Source of the DNA: an uncultured Lachnospiraceae bacterium
GTDB taxonomy: Bacteria; Bacillota; Clostridia; Lachnospirales; Lachnospiraceae
DNA length: 64,000 bases
Assembly: GCA_934339365.1 (NCBI GenBank)
Contig: CAKRHW010000001.1
Coordinates: forward strand, 248,001-312,000
Reading direction: 5' to 3'
This document shows, one piece after another, positions 25,588-34,101 of the stretch; the stretch's first letter is position 1; every line of letters starts with the position of its first letter. The position numbers were made by a program, and so were the translations under genes. Below the pieces are notes generated by a model. It did not search any database and was not told the origin of the DNA. It saw nothing but the letters and a program-made list of their open reading frames with translations.

Positions 25588-26541
25588 CTAATTAAAAAAT
25601 ACAATCTCTGTAGCAGGCGGATCACATGCAACTATTTTTTTCGCTGTTAAAATCGGTCCTTCTCCCCGGTACGCTTTTGAATATCCAAAACTTACTTCTG
25701 CCGTTAATTCAATCCAGGTTCCTGCTTTCCATTCATCTAATTTATCTGTTTTACAGACAAAACCAATGTAACGAATATCTTCTGCACAACAAGTCATTGC
25801 CTTTCGGCCCGGTACAAATACATTTGGTTCTGCATTTTTACTTTTTAATACAACTGCCTTAAACTGAACTGTTTTTCCCTGATAACGTTCCGGGCAGTCT
25901 CTCATATCCACATAAAAGATTCCATAATCCACATCGTCAATCTGAATCAGATCTGTATCAGTTTCATAAGGAAGAGAATCCTCAAATATATCCATTGGTT
26001 CTCTTGCTTCATTTTCAAAAATAATATCGACTGCCGGATTTACAACCTTAATACTTCTTCTAAAATTTGCTAATGGTAAATCAGCATTTGCACGATTAAA
26101 TACAACCATATCTGCGCGGGTACACATATCCATAAAAATGGATTTCATATTGCTTAAATATACCTGAAAAGTAGATGCATCCACTGTAACAATCTGCTGT
26201 AAAATTCCCCAGCGGCGTGGCATTTCCATATCCCACAAATCATTAAGTCCCCAGAGAGGATTATATTCAATAATCACTCTCTCAGGTTGATATTTTCTTT
26301 GAAATTCTTTTAACAATTGTGGTGTAAAATCTTCCTTTTCTGCTACTACTTCTAATAATGTATTATGATTTAACAAAGTTGCTTTGTCGTATTCTTCCTC
26401 GCCTTCCTCGCAAGTAATCAACAACGTCGGGGCATCCATTTGAAAATAATCAGCTGCAACGGTATCTCGAATAAATGATGTTTTACCACTCTCTAAAAAA
26501 CCAGTAATCACAAAAACCGGAATATCATATTCTTCTGCCAT
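25588..26541 (-). CDS. Atypical COG0523/CobW-like GTPase with a C-terminal YcgQ/DUF1980-like domain
   Basis: The N-terminal part is a CobW-like G3E GTPase: Walker A GFLESGKTSFIRD, Walker B-like VIIEYNPLWGLND, and VVFNRAN in the NKxD position. It lacks the CxCC metal motif usual in the family; the corresponding segment reads ITCEEGEEEYD. From about residue 205 the sequence changes to a beta-rich module containing GRKAMTCCAEDIRYIGF and later SFGYSKAYRGEGPILTAKKI, which resembles the C-terminal domain of YcgQ/TIGR03943 (DUF1980) proteins, often found with zinc-related systems. Both comparisons are from memory. The ATG at 26541 (317 residues) has GGAG six bases upstream. It lies 22 bases after the His-rich COG0523 gene, so the two are probably co-expressed partners in metal handling. 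Confidence 0.65.
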   Translation of the reverse strand: MAEEYDIPVFVITGFLESGKTSFIRDTVAADYFQMDAPTLLITCEEGEEEYDKATLLNHNTLLEVVAEKEDFTPQLLKEFQRKYQPERVIIEYNPLWGLNDLWDMEMPRRWGILQQIVTVDASTFQVYLSNMKSIFMDMCTRADMVVFNRANADLPLANFRRSIKVVNPAVDIIFENEAREPMDIFEDSLPYETDTDLIQIDDVDYGIFYVDMRDCPERYQGKTVQFKAVVLKSKNAEPNVFVPGRKAMTCCAEDIRYIGFVCKTDKLDEWKAGTWIELTAEVSFGYSKAYRGEGPILTAKKIVACDPPATEIVFFN

Positions 26542-26563
26542 AATCTGCTCCTCTCTCCGTACT

Positions 26564-27700
26564 TTATGCAAATAATTCTTCTAATTTGTCTTCTTTTAAC
26601 TTTGATCCAATGACACAGATACGTCCTGTATATTCTGCTGCTCCTTCTCTGACATCTGCTTCTTCCGGAACCATATCAAAATAAATCCAGTGACCATCTT
26701 TTCCTTCTACCATTCCCTTTGCACGAAGAACAATTCCAAAGGTATCATCTTCTGACAATTTTTGTAAAATTGTTTTAATTTCTTCCTGGTCAAACTTACG
26801 AATCGTTTCCTTACCCCAGCTTGTAAATACTTCATCTGCATGGTGATGTCCATGATGATGGTCATGTCCACAGCACTCTCCATCATGATGATGATGTTCA
26901 TGGTCATGGTCGTGATCATGTCCACAGCACTCTCCGTCGTGATGATGATGTTCATGGTCATGGTCGTGGTCATGTCCACAGCACTCTCCGTCGTGATGAT
27001 GATGTTCATGGTCATGGTCGTGATCATGTCCACAGCACTCTCCGTCATGATGATGATGTTCTTCCTCTTCATCAAGATGAGAAATATCTATTTTAATTCC
27101 TTCCATTGTCTCTAATACTTTTTTACCTGGAAGCTTCTCTACCGGAGTTGTAATAATCGTAGCATCCTGATTAATTTCCTTTATTAATACAATTGCCTCT
27201 TCTACCTTTTCCGTTGTTGCTTTTGGTAAATCTGTCCGGCTTAAAATAATTGTATTTGCTGCTTCGACCTGGTTTTTAAAGAACTCACCAAAGTTTCTAA
27301 GATACATCTTGCATTTTGTTACATCAACCACAGTTGTTGCACAATTCAATTCTACCTTACTGTCTGTCTGTAAATGAATCTTCTTGACTGCCTGTACAAC
27401 ATCCGATAATTTACCTACTCCGGATGGTTCAATAATAATGCGGTCCGGATGGTATTTTTCGATTACATCCGTCAATGCAGTTCCAAAATCTCCTACTAAA
27501 GAACAGCAGATACATCCAGAATTCATTTCTTTAATCTCAATTCCAGCGTCCTTTAAAAAGCCACCATCAATTCCAATTTCACCAAATTCATTTTCAATCA
27601 GCACTACCTGCTGGCCTTTTAAAGCATCCTGTAACAGCTTTTTAATCAATGTGGTCTTACCTGCTCCTAAAAATCCTGAAATAATATCAATCTTTGTCAT
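26564..27700 (-). CDS. COG0523/CobW-like GTPase metallochaperone with His/Cys-rich repeats
   Basis: A G3E-family P-loop GTPase: Walker A GFLGAGKTTLIKKLL, the metal-binding GCICCSLVGDF (CxCC), Walker B RIIIEPSGVGKLSD and SRTDLPK as the NKxD equivalent, followed by a CobW C-terminal domain. Between about residues 210 and 280 lies an array of 18-residue units of the form EHHHHDGECCGHDHDHDH, about 3.7 copies, ending HHHGHHHADE. Such His-rich linkers bind zinc, nickel or cobalt. The likely role is GTP-dependent metal delivery; the metal and client are unknown. 378 residues. GGAGG lies 10 bases upstream of the ATG. A recognisable Zur box was not seen in the short upstream region. Confidence 0.85.
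   Translation of the reverse strand: MTKIDIISGFLGAGKTTLIKKLLQDALKGQQVVLIENEFGEIGIDGGFLKDAGIEIKEMNSGCICCSLVGDFGTALTDVIEKYHPDRIIIEPSGVGKLSDVVQAVKKIHLQTDSKVELNCATTVVDVTKCKMYLRNFGEFFKNQVEAANTIILSRTDLPKATTEKVEEAIVLIKEINQDATIITTPVEKLPGKKVLETMEGIKIDISHLDEEEEHHHHDGECCGHDHDHDHEHHHHDGECCGHDHDHDHEHHHHDGECCGHDHDHDHEHHHHDGECCGHDHHHGHHHADEVFTSWGKETIRKFDQEEIKTILQKLSEDDTFGIVLRAKGMVEGKDGHWIYFDMVPEEADVREGAAEYTGRICVIGSKLKEDKLEELFA
26863..27060 (-). repeat. 54-bp tandem repeat array inside a COG0523 gene
   Basis: About 3.7 copies of a 54-bp unit run from 26863 to 27060; the CATGTCCACAGCACTCTCC start of each unit is at 26863, 26917, 26971 and 27025, exactly 54 bases apart. Copies differ by only a few bases, mostly synonymous (for example GAT/GTC alternatives), so the array looks recently expanded and could vary in length between strains. 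Confidence 0.95.
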
Positions 27701-27764
27701 GTTAATTTAACCTCCGTTTCTTCTCTATCCACCTGTTTGACAGTGGTCCGAGCCATACAATAAC

Positions 27765-27786
27765 AGAGCGAAACAAGTTCCGCTCT
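27765..27786 (-). terminator. Hairpin after the initiator tRNA gene
   Basis: AGAGCGGAA and TTTCGCTCT pair over nine positions with one G-U and a four-base loop. The following sequence is GTTATTG, only moderately T-rich. It begins eight bases past the tRNA 3' end and probably terminates or defines the transcript end. Confidence 0.55.
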
Positions 27787-27793
27787 GCCTAAA

Positions 27794-27867
27794 TTGCGGG
27801 AACAGGATTTGAACCTGTGACCTTCGGGTTATGAGCCCGACGAGCTTCCAGACTGCTCCATCCCGCG
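27794..27867 (-). tRNA. Initiator tRNA-fMet (CAT)
   Basis: A 74-base cloverleaf on the minus strand. The acceptor arm has CGCGGGA at the 5' end and TCCCGCA at the 3' end, leaving the C1-A72 mismatch that identifies initiator tRNA. The anticodon stem carries the three consecutive G-C pairs (TCGGG/CCCGA) around CTCATAA, and the T loop is GGTTCAAATCC. The discriminator base is A and no CCA is encoded. Confidence 0.96.
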
Positions 27868-28131
27868 CTATATATCATATCATAAAGAACACGACTCTGT
27901 TCTTTTGTAATAGTCCCGTTAGGGGCTGTTGCCTATATGTCTTCATTGTAACACCATTCTCTAATATGTCAACCCTAATTCCTGTTTCTTATTTCTTTTT
28001 GACTCTTTTTCTCGTAAAACCACCTTCTGATTGTAGTACAAAGTTCGCTTTCTCTACTCTCTATAGTTTATGTGATTTTTCTTTTTTTATGCCTCTTTTT
28101 TTACAACCGGCTGTAACTTGTATGTTCCATC
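27868..28131. other. Non-coding stretch upstream of the initiator tRNA
   Basis: From the tRNA 5' end to the pfp 3' region (with 28132-28181) there is no credible gene. It holds the tRNA promoter, a precursor leader of about 70 bases with a small GC-rich hairpin near 27915-27930, and T-rich sequence. Confidence 0.6.
27945..27972 (-). promoter_or_regulatory. SigA promoter of the initiator tRNA
   Basis: TTGACA (27967-27972) is spaced 16 bases from TACAAT (27945-27950) on the minus strand, about 78 bases before the mature tRNA 5' end. Confidence 0.75.
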
Positions 28132-28183
28132 CAGACAAGGCAGCATCTTTTCTAAAAAAGACTGCTGCCTGCCTGATTTTTTT
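28132..28183. terminator. Inverted repeat at the end of the pfp gene
   Basis: CAGACAAGGCAGCA (28132-28145) pairs with TGCTGCCTGCCTG (28163-28175) with minor mismatches. Seven T residues follow only on the plus-strand side (28177-28183), overlapping the pfp stop codon. The stem presumably ends pfp transcription or protects its 3' end, although the T-run is on the other side for the minus strand. Confidence 0.55.
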
Positions 28184-29405
28184 AATACAATACAATATGT
28201 GTTGGAATACCATGCTTATGAGAGGTAATCGTTTCACCATGCACTAATGGTGTTAAATAATCAATCATTTCTTCCGTTACATCATCACCATCTTCACTAA
28301 TCCATTCTCTTGGAACCTTCTTCTCATTATTTGCCACATCAGATACATCTACAGAAGTAAATTCAATCTCATAAGGATTCGAATTCATTCGCTTAATGGC
28401 AGACATCTGTCCACTAATTCCTTCTATTGCACATTGCACAGCCTTCATTCCTAGCAGACGGGATTCATTAATATCTGTTGCCGATGCAACATGTGCCGCA
28501 CATCTCTGCATAAGATTCAATTCTATACTTCTGACTTTACATCCAAGGACATCTCTGACTTTTTCCTCTAATACCTTTCCTACTCCGGCAATATACTTAT
28601 GTCCAAAAACATCATATTTATCTACCGACATCTGTTCTGATAAATATTTTCCATCTTTTGTTTTAAGTCCTTCACTGACAGCAACAATCACGCGTCCCTT
28701 TTTTTCTAATAAATTTTTTGTCTTTTCTAAAAAGCGGTCCATTTCAAATGGAATCTCACATAAGTAAATCAAATCCGGTCCATTATCTCCGTTCAGTCTT
28801 GATAAGGCAGAGGCTGCTGTCAGCCAGCCGGCATTTCTTCCCATAATCTCAACAATCAAAACTCCGGATGTTTTATATACCGCAATATCACGCTCTAATT
28901 CAGCAAATGTTGTTGCAATATATTTTGCTGCACTTCCAAATCCGGGGCAGTGATCTGTGTGTATTAAATCATTATCGATTGTCTTTGGTGCACCCATAAC
29001 ATTCAAATTTTCTATCTGGTTCTTTTCAATATACCAGCTGAGCTTTGCAACGGTATCCATGGAATCATTTCCACCAATATACACAAAATATTCTATTCCA
29101 TTTTTTTTACAAACCTGAACAATCTTTTCGTACTCGCTGTCATCCTCTTTCGGATCTTTCATTTTATATCTGCATGAACCTAGTGCTGCTGCCGGTGTTG
29201 CTGCTAAAGCTTCCATTGTTTCTGTATCTTTGATTCTTTCCGTTAAATCAATAAAATTTTCCTCAAATACACCTACAATTCCATTGATTGCACCATAAAC
29301 CTTGTCTATCTTACTACTAATCTGAGCCATCTGAAATGCTCCAATCAACGTTGCATTAATTGCTGAAGTAGGGCCTCCAGACTGTGCAATTAATAAATTA
29401 CCCAT
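28182..29405 (-). CDS. pfp: 6-phosphofructokinase, probably PPi-dependent
   Basis: Phosphorylates fructose 6-phosphate. The sequence begins LLIAQSGGPTSAINATLIGA and has FVYIGGNDSMDTVAKLSWY and MGAPKTIDNDLIHTDHCPGFGSAAKY. The GGND motif, in place of GGDG of ATP enzymes, and PKTIDND point to pyrophosphate as phosphoryl donor. The MGRNAGWLTAASAL block binds substrate. 407 residues, the long-type PPi-PFK of many anaerobes, which saves ATP and makes the step reversible. The specificity call is from motifs only. It has its own promoter at 29483-29511. Confidence 0.88.
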   Translation of the reverse strand: MGNLLIAQSGGPTSAINATLIGAFQMAQISSKIDKVYGAINGIVGVFEENFIDLTERIKDTETMEALAATPAAALGSCRYKMKDPKEDDSEYEKIVQVCKKNGIEYFVYIGGNDSMDTVAKLSWYIEKNQIENLNVMGAPKTIDNDLIHTDHCPGFGSAAKYIATTFAELERDIAVYKTSGVLIVEIMGRNAGWLTAASALSRLNGDNGPDLIYLCEIPFEMDRFLEKTKNLLEKKGRVIVAVSEGLKTKDGKYLSEQMSVDKYDVFGHKYIAGVGKVLEEKVRDVLGCKVRSIELNLMQRCAAHVASATDINESRLLGMKAVQCAIEGISGQMSAIKRMNSNPYEIEFTSVDVSDVANNEKKVPREWISEDGDDVTEEMIDYLTPLVHGETITSHKHGIPTHIVLY

Positions 29406-29482
29406 AGTTTTCCACCAAGCCTTTCCAAAATTCTTAAATCAATGAGCGGCAAAAGTTCTTTTGACACTTAAACACTTTCCTT

Positions 29483-29511
29483 ATCTTACTATTTATTCTT
29501 TAAATATTCAA
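29483..29511 (-). promoter_or_regulatory. Putative promoter of pfp
   Basis: TTGAAT (29506-29511) and TAAGAT (29483-29488) are 17 bases apart on the minus strand, 78 bases before the pfp start. Confidence 0.5.
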
Positions 29512-29547
29512 GTATTCCCGGCATTTTGTTTTCTGTCGTCGTTTATC

Positions 29548-29576
29548 TTGACATCCAAAAATGTATCTTTTATACT
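29548..29576 (+). promoter_or_regulatory. SigA promoter of the polysaccharide deacetylase gene
   Basis: TTGACA (29548-29553) and TATACT (29571-29576) are spaced 17 bases apart. A 6-bp hairpin (ACAGGT/ACCTGT, 29592-29611) lies in the short leader, ahead of the AAGGAGG before the ATG at 29629. Confidence 0.75.
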
Positions 29577-29628
29577 TTTTAATATCAAAATACAGGTTTT
29601 TTAATACCTGTTCATTTAAGGAGGCATT

Positions 29629-30810
29629 ATGAAAAAATTTTCACACGCATGGATGAAATTTACTTTCATTCTTTTACTCACCGGCTGCATTTCTATGTGG
29701 TTTTCCCACACTAGTTTTGCCGCACAAAAGATTTCTTACCGAATCGGACTTTCTGAAAAAGTAAAAATAAAATCCGGTTACAGAGGAAATGCCAAAAAAT
29801 ATCAATGGCACTCTAGCGATTCTTCTGTCGCCGCAGTCAGTTCTTATGGCAATGTAAAAGGGCAAAAATTAGGAAAAGCTACTATTTTTCGTTATTCATC
29901 CGATGGAAGCAGACTGTTATCTTCTTATAAAATAGTCGTAAAAAAGGCTCCCAAAAAATTATATATCAATCAAAAAAATCTAACACTTTATAAAAACTGT
30001 ACCACTTCTTTACAGCCTCAGATCAAAGGCGGATATTCTTATTATGGATGCAGCTATACTTCTTCTGATAAGAAAATAGCCATCGTAAACAAAAACGGCG
30101 TAATTACCGGAAAAGCAGCCGGTACAGCCTTTATTACTGCTAAGACATACAATGGAAAAAAACAACGTTGTATCGTTACCGTAAAAGCTCCAAAAAAAGT
30201 CGTCGGACTTTCCTTCGATGATGGACCTGCCGGCGAAAATACTTCCAGACTTCTGACCGCACTTCGGCAATATGACTGTCATGCTACATTTTTTATGGTT
30301 GGTTATATGGTTGCAAAAAACAAGTCCAATCTGTGTACCATGGTAAAAGACGGACACGAACTTGGAATCCATACCTGGGATCACCAACGTCTGACCAGTC
30401 TTGCTCCTGCTAAAATAGAAGAAGAAATTTCTTCCACTGCAAAAATCATTCAAAAGACTTGTGGCAAACTTCCTACCGTTGTCCGTCCACCATATGGTTC
30501 CTACAATGACAAAGTTCTAAGCATTTGCAAAAAACAGAATTATCCGGTCATTCTTTGGAATATCGATACCAGAGACTGGCAGACAAGTGACAGCAATGTT
30601 GTAAAAAACAATATTCTCTCCCAGGTAAAAGATGGCGCAATTCTTCTTTTGCACGATTCTCATCCATCCTCTGTGCAGGGATTTATTGATGCACTTCCTG
30701 TTTTAAAAGAACAAGGATATGAATTTGTTACTATTTCTGATATGGCTGCCATAAAGGGATTCTCCTTAAAACCAGGAGAAAAATTTTATGGTACAAAAAC
30801 TTTCTATTAA
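29629..30810 (+). CDS. Secreted polysaccharide deacetylase with bacterial Ig-like (Big2) repeats
   Basis: A 393-residue exported protein. Residues 1-32 form a signal peptide (hydrophobic core FILLLTGCISMWF, likely cut after FAA); LTGC is lipobox-like but sits early, so lipidation is uncertain. Residues 33-188 hold two Big2-like units (WHSSDSSVAAVSSYGNVKG and YTSSDKKIAIVNKNGVITG). The NodB domain starts near 193 with SFDDGP (Asp197, Asp198), the metal-binding HTWDH (His248, His252), the RPPYG motif and LLLHDSH. The set is catalytically complete. It probably N-deacetylates peptidoglycan or another GlcNAc/MurNAc polymer at the cell surface; the substrate cannot be told. Single gene with own promoter and terminator. 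Confidence 0.9.
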   Translation: MKKFSHAWMKFTFILLLTGCISMWFSHTSFAAQKISYRIGLSEKVKIKSGYRGNAKKYQWHSSDSSVAAVSSYGNVKGQKLGKATIFRYSSDGSRLLSSYKIVVKKAPKKLYINQKNLTLYKNCTTSLQPQIKGGYSYYGCSYTSSDKKIAIVNKNGVITGKAAGTAFITAKTYNGKKQRCIVTVKAPKKVVGLSFDDGPAGENTSRLLTALRQYDCHATFFMVGYMVAKNKSNLCTMVKDGHELGIHTWDHQRLTSLAPAKIEEEISSTAKIIQKTCGKLPTVVRPPYGSYNDKVLSICKKQNYPVILWNIDTRDWQTSDSNVVKNNILSQVKDGAILLLHDSHPSSVQGFIDALPVLKEQGYEFVTISDMAAIKGFSLKPGEKFYGTKTFY

Positions 30811-30843
30811 TTTTTATTTTTCGTGTTTCCACACGCAAATCCT

Positions 30844-30885
30844 AAAAAAAGATGTTAAAGGAAATCATCCTTAACATCTTTTTTT
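30844..30885 (+). terminator. Bidirectional intrinsic terminator
   Basis: A stem GATGTTAAAGGA/TCCTTAACATC (one bulged base) is flanked by seven A residues (30844-30850) and seven T residues (30879-30885). It can terminate the deacetylase gene on the plus strand and the convergent flavodiiron gene on the minus strand. Confidence 0.9.
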
Positions 30886-30894
30886 ATGCCTAAT

Positions 30895-32094
30895 TTAAGA
30901 AAGAATGACCGCTGCTATTTCATCTGCCATCTTCTCTAATTCTTTTTTATTTTCCTCTGTCATTGCTGACTTAATCGAAACTGTCTGCTCTAAAAATGTC
31001 ATATTCTTAAGTGGTTCTAAAATTGCTTTCATCTGTTTTGCTGCCATTGGAGCCCACGAACCATTTTCAATCAGCCCAATGGTTCGGTTTTGCAGATTAT
31101 GCGCTTTCAGATCTAAAAGCACCTGTTCCGTCTTTGTAAAAATTCCACCATTATAAGTAGCCGCTGCAAATACCAGATGGGAACAACGGAATGCCTCTGC
31201 CACAAGTTCTGACAAATCCGTCTTCGATGTATCATAGACCTTTATCCTGTTAACACCTTTCTTTGCCAGACATCCGGCCAGATACTGAGCTGCTTTTGCT
31301 GTATTACCATAAACAGATCCATACGCAATCATCACTGCCTTCTCTTCTGCCTGATAACTGCTCCACGTCTGATATTTCTCGATAAACCAGTTTAAATTTT
31401 CTCTCCAGATCGGTCCATGTAGTGGACAAATCATTGCAATCTCTAATCCGGCAGCCTTTTTTAATAAGCTCTGCACCTGAACACCATATTTTCCTACAAT
31501 ATTGGTATAATAACGTCTTGCATCTCCAAGCCATTCCTGTTCAAACGCTACCTGATCTGCAAATAAATTCCCGTCTAATGCTCCAAAGGTACCAAATGCA
31601 TCTGCACTGTAAAGGATTTTATCTGTCTGATCATAACTTACCATAACCTCCGGCCAGTGAACCATCGGTGCCATAACAAATGTAAATGTATGTCTTCCTG
31701 TATTCAGAGTATCTCCCTCTTTTACAAGAACTGCCTGATCCTTGGGATCAAAACCAAAGAACTGTTTCATCATCGCAACAATCTTTGTATTACAGACAAT
31801 CTTTACCTCAGGATAAGCCTTTACAATCTCTAACAGTACTGCACAATGATCTGGTTCCATATGATGAACCACGAAATAATCTAGATTTCTTCCATTTAAT
31901 GTTTCCTGTACATTTTCTAAGAATTCTCTGCTTACAGACTCATCCACCGTATCTAATAAAACTGTTTTTTCATCTAAAACCAGATACGAATTGTAAGAAA
32001 CACCTCTTGAAATCGGATAAATATTTTCAAATAATTCTAACCTTCTGTCACTGCATCCTACATAATACAAATCCTGTGTTATCTGTCTTACCAT
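30895..32094 (-). CDS. FprA-family A-type flavoprotein (flavodiiron protein)
   Basis: Flavodiiron proteins reduce oxygen to water or NO to nitrous oxide and protect anaerobes. The N-terminal metallo-beta-lactamase-like domain carries the diiron ligands in VVHHMEPDHCA (His78, Glu80, Asp82, His83) and later HWPEVM, YSADAFG and CPLHGPIWR. The C-terminal flavodoxin domain starts VMIAYGSVYGNTAKAAQYLA for FMN. 399 residues; no rubredoxin domain is fused, so electrons come from a separate partner. O2 versus NO preference cannot be predicted. Confidence 0.95.
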   Translation of the reverse strand: MVRQITQDLYYVGCSDRRLELFENIYPISRGVSYNSYLVLDEKTVLLDTVDESVSREFLENVQETLNGRNLDYFVVHHMEPDHCAVLLEIVKAYPEVKIVCNTKIVAMMKQFFGFDPKDQAVLVKEGDTLNTGRHTFTFVMAPMVHWPEVMVSYDQTDKILYSADAFGTFGALDGNLFADQVAFEQEWLGDARRYYTNIVGKYGVQVQSLLKKAAGLEIAMICPLHGPIWRENLNWFIEKYQTWSSYQAEEKAVMIAYGSVYGNTAKAAQYLAGCLAKKGVNRIKVYDTSKTDLSELVAEAFRCSHLVFAAATYNGGIFTKTEQVLLDLKAHNLQNRTIGLIENGSWAPMAAKQMKAILEPLKNMTFLEQTVSIKSAMTEENKKELEKMADEIAAVILS

Positions 32095-32112
32095 AAAATT
32101 CCTCCTTGCATA

Positions 32113-33927
32113 TTAATCTTCATCTAACTTCAGTACACTCATAAATGCTTCCTGTGGAATCTCTACATTTCCAACCTGACGCATTCTCTTCTTTCCTTCT
32201 TTTTGTTTTTCAAGTAACTTACGCTTACGTGAAATATCACCACCATAACATTTTGCTAATACATCTTTTCTCATAGCCTTTACTGTCTCTCTGGCAATAA
32301 TCTTTCCACCTACTGCTGCCTGAATCGGAATCTCAAATAAATGTCTTGGAATCTCTTCCTTTAACTTCTCACACATTTTTCTTCCCCGTTCATATGCAGA
32401 ATCTGCATGAACAATAAAGGATAATGCGTCCACTTCTTCTTTATTTACCAGGATATCTAATTTCACAAGTTTTGACTGCTGATAGCCATTCATTTCATAA
32501 TCGAATGAAGCATATCCTCTTGAGCGGGATTTTAAAGCATCAAAGAAATCATAAATAATCTCATTCAATGGAAGATTATATTTTAATAATGCTCTGGTCT
32601 GTTCCATATATTCCATTCCCAGATACTCACCTCGTCTCTGCTGACAAAGTTCCATGATTGGTCCGATAAATTCTGTTGTAACCATAATCTCTGCAGATAC
32701 AATCGGTTCTTCCATATAATCAATCTCACTCGCATCCGGAAGATTCGATGGATTGGTAAGTTCTATTACTTCTCCGTTCGTTTTGTATACCTTATATACA
32801 ACACCCGGTGCTGTAGTAACAAGATCGAGTCCATATTCTCTCTCTAATCGTTCCTGTATAATCTCTAAATGCAGCAGTCCAAGAAATCCACAACGGAAAC
32901 CAAATCCTAATGCAACCGATGTCTCAGGCTCAAAATTCAAAGAAGCATCATTTAACTGTAATTTTTCTAATGCTTCCCTTAAATCTCCATACTTAGAACC
33001 ATCGGCCGGATACAATCCGCAATATACCATGGAATTTACTTTTCTATATCCCGGGAGCGGCTCCTCACATGGATTTTGTGCATCTGTAATGGTATCACCC
33101 ACCCGGGTATCTCTTACATTTTTAATGCTGGCTGTTACATATCCAACCATACCTGCACTTAATTCATCACATGGAATAAACCGTCCTGCACCAAAATACC
33201 CAACCTCTACAACTGTCTCTGATGCACCGGTTGCCATCATCTGAATCGTTGTTCCGGGCTTTACTGTTCCATTCATGATTCTGCAAAAAATAATTACACC
33301 TTTATAAGCATCATAAATACTGTCAAAAATCAGTGCCTGCAATGGGGCATCCGCATCACCGGATGGTGCAGGAAGCTTATGCACAACTGCTTCAAGCACA
33401 TCTTCAATTCCGATTCCCATCTTGGCAGATATCAAAGGTGCATCCTCTGCATCTAATCCAATGACATCTTCAATCTCACTCTTAACACGTTCTGGTTCTG
33501 CACTTGGAAGATCGATCTTATTAATAACCGGAATAACCTCTAAGTCATGATCTAAAGCTAAGTAGACATTGGCAAGTGTCTGTGCTTCTATTCCCTGTGC
33601 TGCATCTACAACTAAAACTGCTCCATCACAGGCAGCTAAGCTTCTTGACACTTCATAATTAAAATCCACATGTCCCGGCGTATCAATCAGATTAAAAATA
33701 TATTCTTCTCCATTTTTTGCCTGATATACGGTTCTTACTGCCTGTGATTTGATTGTAATTCCACGTTCTCTCTCTAAATCCATATTATCAAGAACCTGTG
33801 CCTGCATCTCTCTGCTTGTCAGCAAACCTGTTTTTTCTATTATTCTATCTGCAAGTGTAGACTTACCATGATCAATATGTGCTACAATACAAAAATTTCT
33901 AATCTTACTTTGATCCATCTTCGACAT
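32113..33927 (-). CDS. lepA: Elongation factor 4 (LepA)
   Basis: LepA is a translational GTPase that acts in ribosome biogenesis/initiation and can back-translocate ribosomes. GTPase motifs: AHIDHGKSTLADR, RERGITIKSQAV, DTPGHVDF and NKIDLPSAEPERV; then the EF-G-like domains and the specific C-terminal domain containing KLLEKQKEGKKRMRQVGNVEIPQEAFM. The ATG at 33927 (604 residues, GGAGG six bases upstream) is chosen over the in-frame extension to 33993, which has no family counterpart. In B. subtilis lepA lies between spoIIP and hemW; here nrdD-nrdG-dut is inserted on one side. Confidence 0.97.
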   Translation of the reverse strand: MSKMDQSKIRNFCIVAHIDHGKSTLADRIIEKTGLLTSREMQAQVLDNMDLERERGITIKSQAVRTVYQAKNGEEYIFNLIDTPGHVDFNYEVSRSLAACDGAVLVVDAAQGIEAQTLANVYLALDHDLEVIPVINKIDLPSAEPERVKSEIEDVIGLDAEDAPLISAKMGIGIEDVLEAVVHKLPAPSGDADAPLQALIFDSIYDAYKGVIIFCRIMNGTVKPGTTIQMMATGASETVVEVGYFGAGRFIPCDELSAGMVGYVTASIKNVRDTRVGDTITDAQNPCEEPLPGYRKVNSMVYCGLYPADGSKYGDLREALEKLQLNDASLNFEPETSVALGFGFRCGFLGLLHLEIIQERLEREYGLDLVTTAPGVVYKVYKTNGEVIELTNPSNLPDASEIDYMEEPIVSAEIMVTTEFIGPIMELCQQRRGEYLGMEYMEQTRALLKYNLPLNEIIYDFFDALKSRSRGYASFDYEMNGYQQSKLVKLDILVNKEEVDALSFIVHADSAYERGRKMCEKLKEEIPRHLFEIPIQAAVGGKIIARETVKAMRKDVLAKCYGGDISRKRKLLEKQKEGKKRMRQVGNVEIPQEAFMSVLKLDED

Positions 33928-34055
33928 TTCTTTCCTCCATTTTTGCGATAATTGTATCATATACCTTAGAAATATTGCAAGCCCTGAAAGCATGATTTTC
34001 CCTTCTGCACCTAAGATATCTGATATTTTTTCATTTTACGTCACATACTGTTTAT

Positions 34056-34101
34056 ACACAATATTTAGATTGTATTTTTTTGAAACCACTATATCTAGTA
34101 T
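34056..34101 (+). promoter_or_regulatory. Tandem NrdR boxes upstream of nrdD
   Basis: Two 16-bp sequences match the NrdR-box consensus (acaCwAtATaTwGtgt): ACACAATATTTAGATT at 34056-34071 and CCACTATATCTAGTAT at 34086-34101. They start exactly 30 bases apart, about three helical turns, and the second abuts the -35 box. This is the usual arrangement for repression of ribonucleotide reductase genes by NrdR. Confidence 0.8.

Noticed and set aside
26863..27060. Possible CRISPR array
   Set aside because: The repeats are contiguous 54-bp coding units with no unique spacers and lie in frame inside a gene.
26707..27115. Long Met/Thr/Ile- or Met/Val-rich open frames over the His-repeat array on both strands
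   Set aside because: They arise from the 54-bp repeats in other frames; the composition is unlike any protein family and the real frame is the COG0523 gene.
28132..28183. Clean pfp terminator on the minus strand
   Set aside because: The stem is convincing but the T-run lies on the plus-strand side only, so it is reported with reduced confidence rather than as a standard terminator.
27831..28247. A 138-codon plus-strand frame upstream of and overlapping pfp
   Set aside because: It begins inside the initiator tRNA on the opposite strand and overlaps the pfp 3' end; no Shine-Dalgarno or family resemblance.
32753..33244. A 163-codon plus-strand frame inside lepA
   Set aside because: Antisense to a strongly conserved gene, Pro/Ser-rich, without start signals.
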